Shown here piece after piece: positions 50,658 through 60,000 of a DNA stretch of 60,000 nucleotides. The stretch spans positions 5,431,181 to 5,491,180 of the forward strand of contig NC_064040.1 in the NCBI RefSeq assembly GCF_932526225.1, given 5' to 3'. Below the pieces are notes generated by a model. The model was given only the letters and a program-made list of their open reading frames with translations, did not search any database and was not told where the DNA came from. How positions within the stretch are numbered: the stretch's first letter is position 1; each line of letters opens with the position of its first letter. The translations under genes and the position numbers were made by a program. The DNA comes from Nematostella vectensis. Its lineage: Eukaryota; Cnidaria; Anthozoa; Actiniaria; Edwardsiidae.

Positions 50658-50918
50658 CATCTGGCCATGATGGGAAAAGCCCGGCGACTTAGCCGCGGCC
50701 TTGTAATGTGTGACTGGGAGTTGCGGTGTTGTATCATGCACTGGGGATGGAATAGCGGGCGGGTTGGGCCTCGAGTTACATATCTCCCGCAATTTACCAC
50801 AATCGCAGTTATAGTTATCATATTTCGCCGGCTTTTCACAGTTTTTCGCATTGCAAAACTTGCAAGCTAGCGGGCTATCAAGGTCTCCCCACTTGCAAAT
50901 CTTCCAAGGTCCCGGAAA
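50658..50918 (-). CDS. Candidate Cys-rich exon on the minus strand, gene unknown
   Basis: Exactly 87 codons without a stop between a weak acceptor (TTTAAAAG|TTTCC) and donor ATG|GTAAAA, in a local G+C peak. Encodes GPWKICKWGDLDSPLACKFC, then NAKNCEKPAKYDNYNCDCGK and LREICNSRPNPP, and a Pro/His-rich end. Eight cysteines in the first half suggest a disulfide-rich extracellular or metal-binding domain. The family is not recognised. ORFs on the plus strand here look less coding-like. Confidence 0.45.
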
Positions 50919-53540
50919 CTTTTAAATTGTGTTTGTATATGCTAGAGGCAAACGTCATAATTCCCTTTAAGTGTTTGTCCTAGTAGTGCTGAGAATTCAC
51001 ATCTCAGACACTTTCCAAATATGCATATAGTTTGCAATCTTCAAACCCTCGTCATCTCTAAAAGCGCTTTAAGTTCTAAAGGGATTTAGAATCCCTAAAC
51101 TCCAGTTGTTAACGAACTTTCATCGATCATCAACACCTCATCCGTATATATTTCTCTCGAGTTTTGAATTCTGCCTCTAGGTTCAATTGAAGACAACTGC
51201 CCGAGTTATTGCTTCTCGCCACAGGTAAGGGTGCATTACATATTGTTGCACCCTTGCTAGAGGTTTCATACACTTTCGTTTTATATTCAGACACAAATAA
51301 AGTATTGTTATATTGCTGTATATACGTTTTATACACATAATCAATTTTGATAAATAGGTTACCAGGTGTTATTCTGGAAATCTTAGCCTTTGTATGGCGA
51401 TAATCAAATCAGATTCACGAAATATTGTTTAAGATAGTGTTATATCCGAACTTCTTATGAGACAATTCAGTGTAGTTTTAGTCAGTACAATCATTCATTG
51501 CGAATCAGGTGTCGAATGCGGAATCAAAATTGCCAACCATTCATAACATAATGGAAATGGAGATAACTCGTTTTCTCTTAGCATCAATTGAATGTTAAGT
51601 TAAGTTTGTAATGATACTTTTTAGCCTACTGCAGAGAAATTATTATTGAAGATGCGGGGATAAAACAACACACCTTACTTTCCATTTAAGTGTTTTTAAG
51701 GTTATGAATATAAGCGAAATTCACTTAGTGTGTTCTGTGATAGTCAAGGTCTTGTTTTCGTTGAAGTATTTAATTGAGTATCAAGGTACAATCATCTTTC
51801 TTATTGATAGTATTATAAGCATGGGATGGAATATCTCGGGCGCCTTCAGACTCTACGTATCGTTCACGCTACAGTGCTCTACGCGATTTTACAGGCCCAT
51901 TTCAGCTGCTACTGCGCCAAGCTGACCTGGGTAATTAGCGAACAATCGGCTCGATTTACTTGAAAGCGTCGATGAAACATCCACTCAATATCGGAAATAT
52001 TGCCACGAAATGATGTAGACTAAGCCGTTAAGTGACGCGGTCGACAATTGCGGTTTTTTTCTTGAATACTTCTTTGGCGAAGAGGTTACTAAACAACCAC
52101 TGTCGCGGGAATTTCTAGAAGAGCATTCACTAATTACCAGTAAAGATATGCTGGATTTGTTTTAAATCCGATTTTCTTAGCATAAGCTGGCTCAGTGATT
52201 TTAATTTAAAACCCTGTGATTTATTGAGTATTTTTGTGGTGTGTGGAGGAGAACGCGTGCGTTTAATCACATGAGATTAAAATGGCGGGAAAATGCTTAA
52301 GACGGCTACTACTCTGAATATGTACAGATCCGAACAACGTGCAAAACCACACAAGCATGACAGCACAAGGCGAACGCGTGCTACAAATACACGAGAAACC
52401 TATCCAAATAGCCACCTTGAACTGTACAACTCTGCGCCCATCTCGTAAAAAACTCAAACCTGCAAAAATGTCCTGGGCTTCAAGAGAGCAATTTGTTTTT
52501 TTCGGGACCTGGAATATTTCCCACAGGTGGCCATATTCTTCACGTAGAACAAACACGACGGAACAAATTGGAATTAGCTGCATGCGGTGTGTTGTGAGGA
52601 CCGTAATAATGCGAATGATTGCCTGACGCTTTCTGCTGAACAATGCCTTGTTTTGTTTTGAGTTATCGGCTCGAGAGCCTTAATTAGGCATCGTAGTAAT
52701 ACTCAAGTGTTTCAACTTAATTATTATTTCCACTAAGGTCATATAAAAAGTTGATCTTAGATTCTGAGATCTCGTATAAGTATACTTCTGTTCTTTTATC
52801 TTACATCTATGGGCCGTTAATATCTTAAATTTTGATTTTTTCCAAACAAATCGAGCCTAAATGCAATTGCCCCAATATTATTTCTCTTTTGGATCTTTGG
52901 CTCCCTTTACCATGAACTTGTCAATCTTCCACTTATCAAAACCCATCATTTATCCAAATGAAACACACTGCATTCTAGCAGGTTGCGTAGATGTAAGCGA
53001 TAAATCTAATCAACGCCGTGGTGTTGTAATTTCGTGATGGTTGCTTTCGTTTAAAATGTTTGTATTTTTTATGAGAATGGATGTTTTTACAAATTCAATT
53101 AGAAAAGGAAGCAGACCACAGTTCTTTTTGAAGATCTTTTTTTAATTTTGAAATACTTTGATAGTAAGTATATACTTTGATTCATCAGCTCCTACCTTTT
53201 TTTTTTTTTTTCATTTTAAAAAAAAGGCGTCACCCCAGCACAAAATATGGCTCCAAAGTATGTGTTTCAACTTTTTTTTTTTTGCTCTTGATATACTTGT
53301 AACTTAAACTTGCTCCCATAAATTTCCGTGAAACTCAAACTAGCCAGCTTGATGTTCTCAATCTTTGTTAATGAGCCCTTGGAAAATGTATCAATTTTGC
53401 CTCTGGCTATAACCTACCACTCCCGCGTGCTCCTTTCATTCTCTCAAGTAGGAACATTAGCAAATACAGACAGCTATTTTTCTTCCAACCTCCACTTTTG
53501 TTGCGTGGCAACCACTGTGAGTCTAACTGTGCGTCTGTGT
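50919..53540. other. AT-rich DNA, no supported gene
   Basis: Overlapping ORFs of 95 (+) and 126 (-) codons at 52,263-52,643 face each other in a moderately GC-rich patch; neither has convincing splice or domain evidence. A poly-T tract lies at about 53,195-53,212. Confidence 0.45.
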
Positions 53541-53544
53541 GCTC

Positions 53545-54000
53545 ATAGTCGCCAGTTCTCTGTATTTAATCTTTATTGTATCTTCACTGAACTCGCGATA
53601 GAAATGTTGACTCTGTGAGTGAGCCGTGCTGCGTGGAGTTCAATTGGGCTGTGTCTTTGTGTGCGTTTTACAACTCGCCGATTCTCAGTAAATCTTTATT
53701 ACTGGATCTCTTCACTGAATTCGCGATGAAAATGTTTAGTGTAGACGTGAGTAAGTCAATGAGCCGCTTTTCGTTGAATCGAATTAGGTCGGTGTACGTT
53801 TTACAACCCAGTAAATCTTTATTACTTGATCTCTTTACTGAACTCGCGATAGAAATGTCGAGTCTGTGAGTGAGAACGTAAGTGAGCCTTGCTTAGTGGA
53901 ATTGAATTGAATTAACTCGCCTTATCTCTGTGTTTCTTTATTGGCTCTTTACTGATCTCGTGATCGAACTGCTGGTCCTGTGGGTCACACCGCGTGGGGC
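53545..54000 (+). repeat. Degenerate tandem repeat, ~113-126-bp unit, about four copies
   Basis: CTTCACTGAACTCGCGATAG-like cores occur near 53,583, 53,709, 53,832 and 53,945, each followed by GAAATG and a GAGTGAG-rich segment and preceded by CAGTAAATCTTTATTAC-type sequence. Units accumulate substitutions and small indels. Confidence 0.85.
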
Positions 54001-54785
54001 GTGTTAGCTCAATTCCTTACCGTATTAAACCTAGCTACCTGATCTTTGTGTCCTATTCTGCGTGCACAATAGCTCTTGAGAGGCCCCCCTATTACGGCGG
54101 CTCGTAAACTCACGAACCCATTCAAGATGACTATTAGCGTCGATTAGGAGTTCATCTCGCGCAAGCGCACGCAACAGTGTGGCCAGTTTCAGAAGAGTAT
54201 TATCACTGGATACTAACTGTAGGGATACTTTATGACACCTATATTTAGACTCTTTGTTGGGTTCATTGGTAATATATCAGAAAACGTCGCGATCGTACCC
54301 TTTCTTTAAGGAGTTTCGATCCTTAGCAATCAATTTTAAATGAATCGATAAACTGACGCACATTGTTATTGCAAGAGGAGCTATAGTAGTTCCCATCGCG
54401 ATAAACCTTTCTAGTCATTTCAGACCAAGTGACACGGAGTTCTAGAGTAAGTAATAATCTGTGGTTCTTTGTATAGTGCGCTTTTTAATATAGAATCCTT
54501 TCTGTTAGGAGATAATAGATTAGTCAGTTGTTCTTTCGTAATGTTTTCTGCAATTAATCGTATATCTCCCATGATCAATATCCGAAATATGTCTCAATCA
54601 AAATTCGTTCCTTAACCAGAATTATGAGTATGGACCACCTTGCATAACATAATCTCTTTACATTTTACATATTGAGATAGCTTTTGTGCCATTCCGCCAA
54701 GCGGTAGTAAACAATTCTTTTCGGAGTCCATTGAAATTATTTTATTAAAGAATATTATTAGTTCCATCTGTTAATCGGCTTACTA

Positions 54786-54929
54786 ATGGCGGTTCTTAGT
54801 AACAAGTGCAAGGCGCATAGCCTTTATAGCATGCTCGAAGACCCAGCGGTCATCAAGGGTTCTTTCCAAAGACCATCAGATTCCAAACCGGTGGGATTAT
54901 TTTGTGGCAAGGAGGAGCTAGATGCACGA
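54786..54929 (+). CDS. Candidate first coding exon, gene unknown
   Basis: ATG in CTAATGG context opens 48 codons ending at donor GCACGA|GTATGT, phase 0. Encodes MAVLSNKCKAHSLYSMLEDP and GLFCGKEELDAR with protein-like composition. The ORF after the donor degenerates to FFFRLFY, supporting splicing there. Not assigned to any family. Confidence 0.45.
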
Positions 54930-55089
54930 GTATGTCTTTCTTCTTTAACCTTCTTCTTTCGCCTATTTTACTAGCTTAGCTTAGCCTTTAGTGTTTCTTA
55001 TTTCAGTCATAGTCTTATGTAAATTTTATGCTCTATAGCCTCATGTCTGCTATTAGGTCAGAATTACCTGACAAGCCTTAACTTACCTT

Positions 55090-55312
55090 ATTTGCTTACC
55101 CAATGTGCTCTTGAAGCCCATCTCTTACTTACCCATAATGCTCTTCAAGCTCATGTCTGGTGTCACTTATCATGCTCTTGAAGCCCATCTCCGATGCTAT
55201 TACCCGTCATGCTTTTCAAGCCCATGTCTGGGCTCACTTACCCATAATGCTCATCAAGCCCATGTCTGGGCTCACTTACCCATAATGCTCATCAAGTCTG
55301 GTGTCACTTGTG
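55090..55312 (+). repeat. 38-bp tandem repeat (CCCATAATGCTC...AAGCCCATGTCTGG)
   Basis: The last units begin at 55,237 and 55,275 (38-bp period). Earlier, more diverged copies extend back to about 55,090; five to six copies in all. It lies inside the putative intron after the exon at 54,786. Confidence 0.85.
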
Positions 55313-56277
55313 ATAGGCGCATGCCTTAGGTATCAGCAGACGCGATGCGTTTTGATTTAATTCTATTAAAACTCATCACTCGGCCGTTCCATCAGCGCCA
55401 CACGCTTGCCGCCTTTAATGGCTATCCTCCTGGAATAACTGCCTTTTCAAGTCAATGTTTATTGTTTTTAAAGGGATCTTTAAGTAGTCGTTCATCAGCG
55501 GCGCGCGGGTAATGCTGATAGCACGACGAGTCTGGACACGGCTGCAACTTCACCTCAGGAAGTTAAAGACGCCGCCAAGTCCACGCCATCGTGTGCTTTA
55601 CTGACGTTTAAAGCGCGTTTAAGAACGCACAAGTTTGTCCCCCTTTTAAAACTCTTTACACCCTCATCAAGATATAGATCCGCTTGGTCTGCAGCCATTG
55701 TTGGGCATTGCAGCTAGACCCTTTGCCTCCGGGTCTGCACAATATGGTTAATTGTGTTAAGCGCATCAAAGAGGGCGGAGCTAAGCCCTGCAGCCATGAT
55801 TGACAGACACGTTTAATGATGAGTCGAAGTACCAAGATGATACACAACCCAGAAGTGATCTCCCTTCATGCTGCTTAAAGGTGTTGCCTTGGAGTTTTCT
55901 CTGGTTGGTGTTTTACCTGTAAATTCGGGTGTCTGTTAGCTGGAGCTAGGATCTTGAGTATTCTTTGGATGGCAGAGTAGCGTATGAAGGACTGAAGAAC
56001 ACTTCACCTTGCGATACTTATGTCGCCCGTCTCTACCTAATGTGACACACATCTTGCGACCTCGTCTCATCGCTCGCCGTTAAACGGGCTGTTGATCGGC
56101 AGGTTTGCGAGTCACTACCAAGGTGTGAGCGAGGTTATCTTCTAGCGTAAGGCGCGCTCGTGTGGATTGTCCCTGTAATAACGCCGAGGTTACTCATTAG
56201 AGGAGCCCTAATACCGCGCCGCCACACCAGTAAGCGATCGCACCCAAAGAGCCAAGATTTTTTCTGCTGGCTTGCAG

Positions 56278-56318
56278 CAAACTGGGCAACGATTGCGCAC
56301 TCGGGAAGGCACTGCTTG
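56278..56318 (+). CDS. Candidate 41-nt exon
   Basis: A strong acceptor (TTTTTTCTGCTGGCTTGCAG|CAAAC) and donor (TTG|GTAAGG) bracket 41 nt. From phase 0 it reads QTGQRLRTREGTA plus two bases, compatible with the exons at 54,786-54,929 (ends phase 0) and 56,748 (starts with one base to complete a codon). Confidence 0.35.
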
Positions 56319-56747
56319 GTAAGGGATTTGATATCCGTTGTTGCTAAATTGAGAACTCGTCAGAAAGGATAGTCTTCAGGTATAATCACGTCATAGTAAA
56401 GGGAGTGTTTAATTTTCCTGATAATACCTTGAAATGGACTCAAGGAATTGCAATCACTCATTGATCATGAAAAAGCCTCTTTTTGATAACAATACTGATA
56501 CCTCTGTAAGTGTCGCAGATTGTGGTTCAGCGCTTGAATTTTACACGGTTTTTTTTTTTCTTGGATTTAAATTCTGCTTAGACTGCCATTTTTCTTCAGT
56601 GACGTGAAGCGATTGACGACAATTTTAATTGAGGGCTCTTTTCCTTCTTCAAATATTGTCATATATCTACCGGGCTGTGTATCGCTCCCATTCTAATAAT
56701 AACAACGCAGTAATCCGCGCGTATGGGCGGATTACTTACGTTATCAG

Positions 56748-56916
56748 CACTACCCATCTCTACGAGCTTGATAGAGATAAGTACAGCCAGACTATGTACT
56801 ACGAGCAATGGGTTCCGGCCTCAAGTCGCGAAAACACGAGATCGGAATACGATAACAGGGATAACAGTACTGCAACAAGCAAATCAACATTAGTCGTGCG
56901 CCTATTGCGGATTTAA
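56748..56916 (+). CDS. Candidate terminal exon
   Basis: Acceptor GTTATCAG|CACTACC; open to TAA 56,914-56,916. In the phase offered by the 41-nt exon it encodes TTHLYELDRDKYSQTMYYEQ, WVPASSRENTRSEYDNRDNS and a basic end. Composition is protein-like, family unknown. Confidence 0.35.
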
Positions 56917-59456
56917 TAGATTACAAGAGATATCATCGTTTGATGGTCCACGGGCGGTTGAATATAGGCAGAATTTATGGACTTTGTAGAGTGTTTGTAT
57001 CGTGCGTGGTAGCCCACCAACTCATGTCTGTGTTATTTGGAATCGCCCCAGCCCGGAATTCTCCCCGGAATGAGCATACGGATGGGCTAGGGGCCTTATA
57101 GTGTTAGTCTAACGGGATAGGCAGTGCGCTATCTCTGCTCATGTGACCATTTCATCATTGGCGCCTACTGATAATGCAGTGGCGTCCTTAGAACTATCCT
57201 AGAACTCAGAATTCGACACATTAGGTGTATCGCAGCTTGCGGGGCCTGACTTCAGCTTTTTCACTAAGGTAAGCCATAGTCAGCATGCTGCTGTTGCTGG
57301 ATTGCCTTATCCGTTTATTTCAATGCGAGGGCAAGCCGGTATGCGGAATCTCCCTTTGAGTGGACTTTGAGAGTGATCGGAAATTTCTCCCTATGCTGTG
57401 TTTTAATTTGTGCGGGCATTAGATGAGCTAGCTCGAAGTTTCTCAATTCATTATTTTCACGATTTGCGTTTGTGGATAGAACAAACAGATGTCCTGCTTT
57501 GTACACTGTCTGATGGGGCAAAAAACACGATCACTACCGTTCGTAATGACTAAAACAAATATTGATGTATTTGGTTAGTTTATCACACCCTAACGTCTTA
57601 GTAAGAGCAATTTTTCGGCTAGAAAGTCGCTGGACCTTACCGGCTACAACTGCGAGAAGATTGCGGCTCCTCAACACGACACGAAGTCATGTCGCGAGCA
57701 GTTTAGCTCTAAAGTCGCGGTCATTTGCAGCGAGCTCCCTTCCTGTGTACTCTTGAAGGACGAACTCAAGTTGTGAATTCCTCAAATACCGACACCCCGA
57801 GAAGTAAAACCTGCTAATTGTCGCGCCTAAGTAGATCTTATTAGTACCATGAAATCACCAGAAAAAAACTCAGTACATGCCGCAAGCTTTGCTGATAACA
57901 ACTCCTTCTCGCGCGGGAATGCACTCATAGGACAGTATCGGTAAGACGCCTAGGGCACAATGCCTATTTAGACAAAGCAATTCCTTATGTCTTAGGCTCT
58001 TCGGGCCCTTTAAAGTGTTACTAAAATGCTCATGTTTGTGTCATTTTAAATTATGCATCTGATTTTGATTTTTTAATCATAAGTATACACTATCGGAACC
58101 AAAACATCTTGTAACCGCAAAACCTCAGCACAATTCGCCCTTCCTTAATAACTAGAACCCGCAATATTTACTTCTTTAGTATATCCTTTTCTTCGACACG
58201 TTTTCCTGCTATGGGTGGTCTGAAAGTCTGCAGAGTTTTGGAGTTTGGACCTTTTTTTCTAAGGTGAAAATAGGATCAATGTCTGTGGATATTTAATTAT
58301 GTGCTACAGATCAAAGGTTTTCTTCATCCATTTAGTTTGACAAGCTTTTAGACAAGCCTAGTTCCGCCTGAGGTGTTGTTGTTATTTTGAGCAGGCGAAA
58401 GAAAGAGACTATAGAATGCAAGTGGGTGGCGTAATCTAGTTGCTAATGAGGAGAGCTTCTCATGTAACCTCGAAAAACAATACAGAGCTCTTAGAGGGAT
58501 TTAATTGAATCTTGAGACCCAATCATGCTCTTTCCTGAACTAAAAAAATCCGGTTAAGTCCGCCTAAAAATAGGTCTCAAATTCTCTGAAATCTCTCTTA
58601 AGTTTTTACAAATTTCCGAAATAGTCTAGCAAAGACGGAAGAAGTATGCGAGAGGACTAAATGTTGCGTCTTAGGGTAGCATTTTTATTGCAAATACAGC
58701 GAAGTTTACAGGAATAACACAGATTAATCTAGTGGACAGCTCGCGCACGTGGCAAGTAGCCAGTTCATGCTGTCCAACTCGCTCCAGAGCATGCATTAAT
58801 CCGAACCTCGGCCCGACCCATGTTTATCATTGAGCTTAGCTTTAAACTGTCCATTCATATTTTTATGTCTTGATAACAAGCTGGGCTCACCTGAGGCGTT
58901 CAAGCTGAACTATAATAATACAAACGTAATAGAACTGATAATGTGTCGATTTACTGTTTACCCGCCCAAATTACAGCTCGCGGGACTTGGCAAGATGCTG
59001 TTCTTGAACGTCGCTAACAGCTAACTAAGCTAAAACATCACTTTCCTGTCAGCTGGACCATGACGGCGCGCGAATAAAATAAACAACATATAGACTAGAA
59101 TTCGTAGAACTCTAGGGTACTATTCAATTAAAAGATAATGACGATTCCTTCCTGTTTGTTCAATAAGGTTGCAAATTTAGATCGTTGTATCGCTGTTATA
59201 CGACTTGTAATGCAAAGGTTTCATTCTTGGGACTGTAGGTAACTTCAGCTGAAAAGTTGCTGCTTTTAAAAATATCTTCGTGTTTGTACTTGCACAAGTT
59301 GATTGGTCGAAGAACGCGACCCGTGCGTTGCAATTCGTTGTACGTTTTTTTTTTTTGCGCGGTTTTTCACGTGAGCCTGTGACTTCAATAGACCGTTGAG
59401 TTGTGCTGACCCCAATGTACTGCAGTTTACCCGCGTGGATTTGCCAAGTGCTTTAC
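56917..59456. other. No supported feature
   Basis: AT-rich DNA with short ORFs only. Nothing with matching splice signals and protein-like composition was found. Confidence 0.5.
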
Positions 59457-59694
59457 CTACAGGACCGAATTCCTCCCGGGTTTCGATCATGTTTATATTG
59501 TAGTCAGAGATGTTAGCGGGCTTTCGGTAACTCGAGTAATGAAATCTATATACGGCACCTCTCATTCCGGCGCGTGGCACATCAATAAATGCGCACTTTG
59601 CTTCTGGTATCGTTTTTCCTCCACACTCGAGTGAACAATACGATAAAGTTGCTAGCCATGTCAACGCCAAACAATTTCTGTGGCTCAAGATCGA
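59457..59694 (-). CDS. Candidate exon encoding a signal-peptide-like start, gene unknown
   Basis: Acceptor TTTTGTAG|TCG and donor TAG|GTAAAG bracket 238 nt, 79 codons plus one base. Starts SILSHRNCLALTWLATLSYC, a hydrophobic leader without its own ATG, followed by LECGGKTIPEAKCAFIDVPR and a hydrophilic segment with an NIS glycosylation site. The Met would have to come from an upstream exon near or beyond the window edge. Extracellular destination inferred. Confidence 0.35.
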
Positions 59695-60000
59695 CTACAA
59701 AATATGTATAGTTTATTTAATGAGATTAGCGCGCCAAATTTCCACGCAGGATCCCCTTTGGAGTTTCTTGAGGGTGTAAATCTCCGAGTTTAATTAAAGT
59801 TGTAAAGGAGATTGACGTACGGGAGTGAGTGATACCACTGGGGAATCGTATGTTTGTTTTAGAGTTTATCTCCAAAGGCAGCACGCGTCAGAGAGCTTCC
59901 GATGACTTTCAACTCGTGTCAGCCCCGGCGAATCGCAAATATACCAACGTTCAACCTCCAAGTTCCGATAGAGAAAAAGAGTTCGTAACGCTATTAATGG

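Noticed and set aside
52263-52643. Opposing ORFs of 95 and 126 codons
   Set aside because: A phrase IATLNCTTLRPS recalls retroelement endonucleases, but the remainder does not, and no other LINE sequence is nearby.
1-60000. CRISPR arrays, rRNA and tRNA genes
   Set aside because: No regularly spaced repeat-spacer units; no convincing tRNA A/B-box pair or rRNA segment was seen. The tandem repeats are minisatellites in a eukaryotic context.

Overview
The window looks like nuclear DNA of an anthozoan cnidarian, most likely a sea anemone of the Nematostella type. This is inferred from AT-rich introns, small phase-consistent exons, a Notch-ligand (DSL) gene, an ependymin-related gene and an intronless class A receptor; no species-diagnostic marker is present.

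1-~5,500: a GC-rich island with densely packed intronless ORFs, read as the end of an integrated small dsDNA virus or Polinton-like element. It holds a partial ORF, a tail-anchored virion-type protein, a coiled-coil/membrane protein on the opposite strand, a broken capsid-like gene, an FtsK/HerA-type packaging ATPase and one unknown ORF, followed by inverted repeats and AT-rich palindromes. Integrase and polymerase genes, if any, lie left of the window.

6,923-32,668 (minus strand): a large Notch-ligand-like gene rebuilt here from 29 candidate exons. In order it encodes a doubtful signal-peptide exon, MNNL, DSL, about 22 EGF repeats, one transmembrane segment and a short tail with an NPxY motif. 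Exons 2-29 total 3,513 nt, a multiple of three, and every junction phase agrees. Its introns carry a Tc1/mariner-IS630 type transposon (27,710-29,828), several MITEs and several minisatellites. The 7.5-kb intron between 16,390 and 8,897 contains two other genes: an ependymin-related secreted protein (plus strand, six exons, 10,045-12,543) and an intronless rhodopsin-class GPCR (minus strand, 13,726-14,745).

33,716-39,182 (plus strand): a nine-exon TIMM50 (TIM50) gene for the mitochondrial inner-membrane import receptor. Intron 8 contains a 60-bp-arm foldback.

39,183-60,000: mostly non-coding and AT-rich. Only isolated candidate exons are visible: an ATG directly abutting a splice donor (40,746), a Cys-rich plus-strand exon (49,126-49,350), a Cys-rich minus-strand exon (50,658-50,918), three phase-compatible plus-strand exons (54,786; 56,278; 56,748) and a minus-strand exon with a signal-peptide-like stretch (59,457-59,694). 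Several tandem repeats are also present. I could not name any of these genes.
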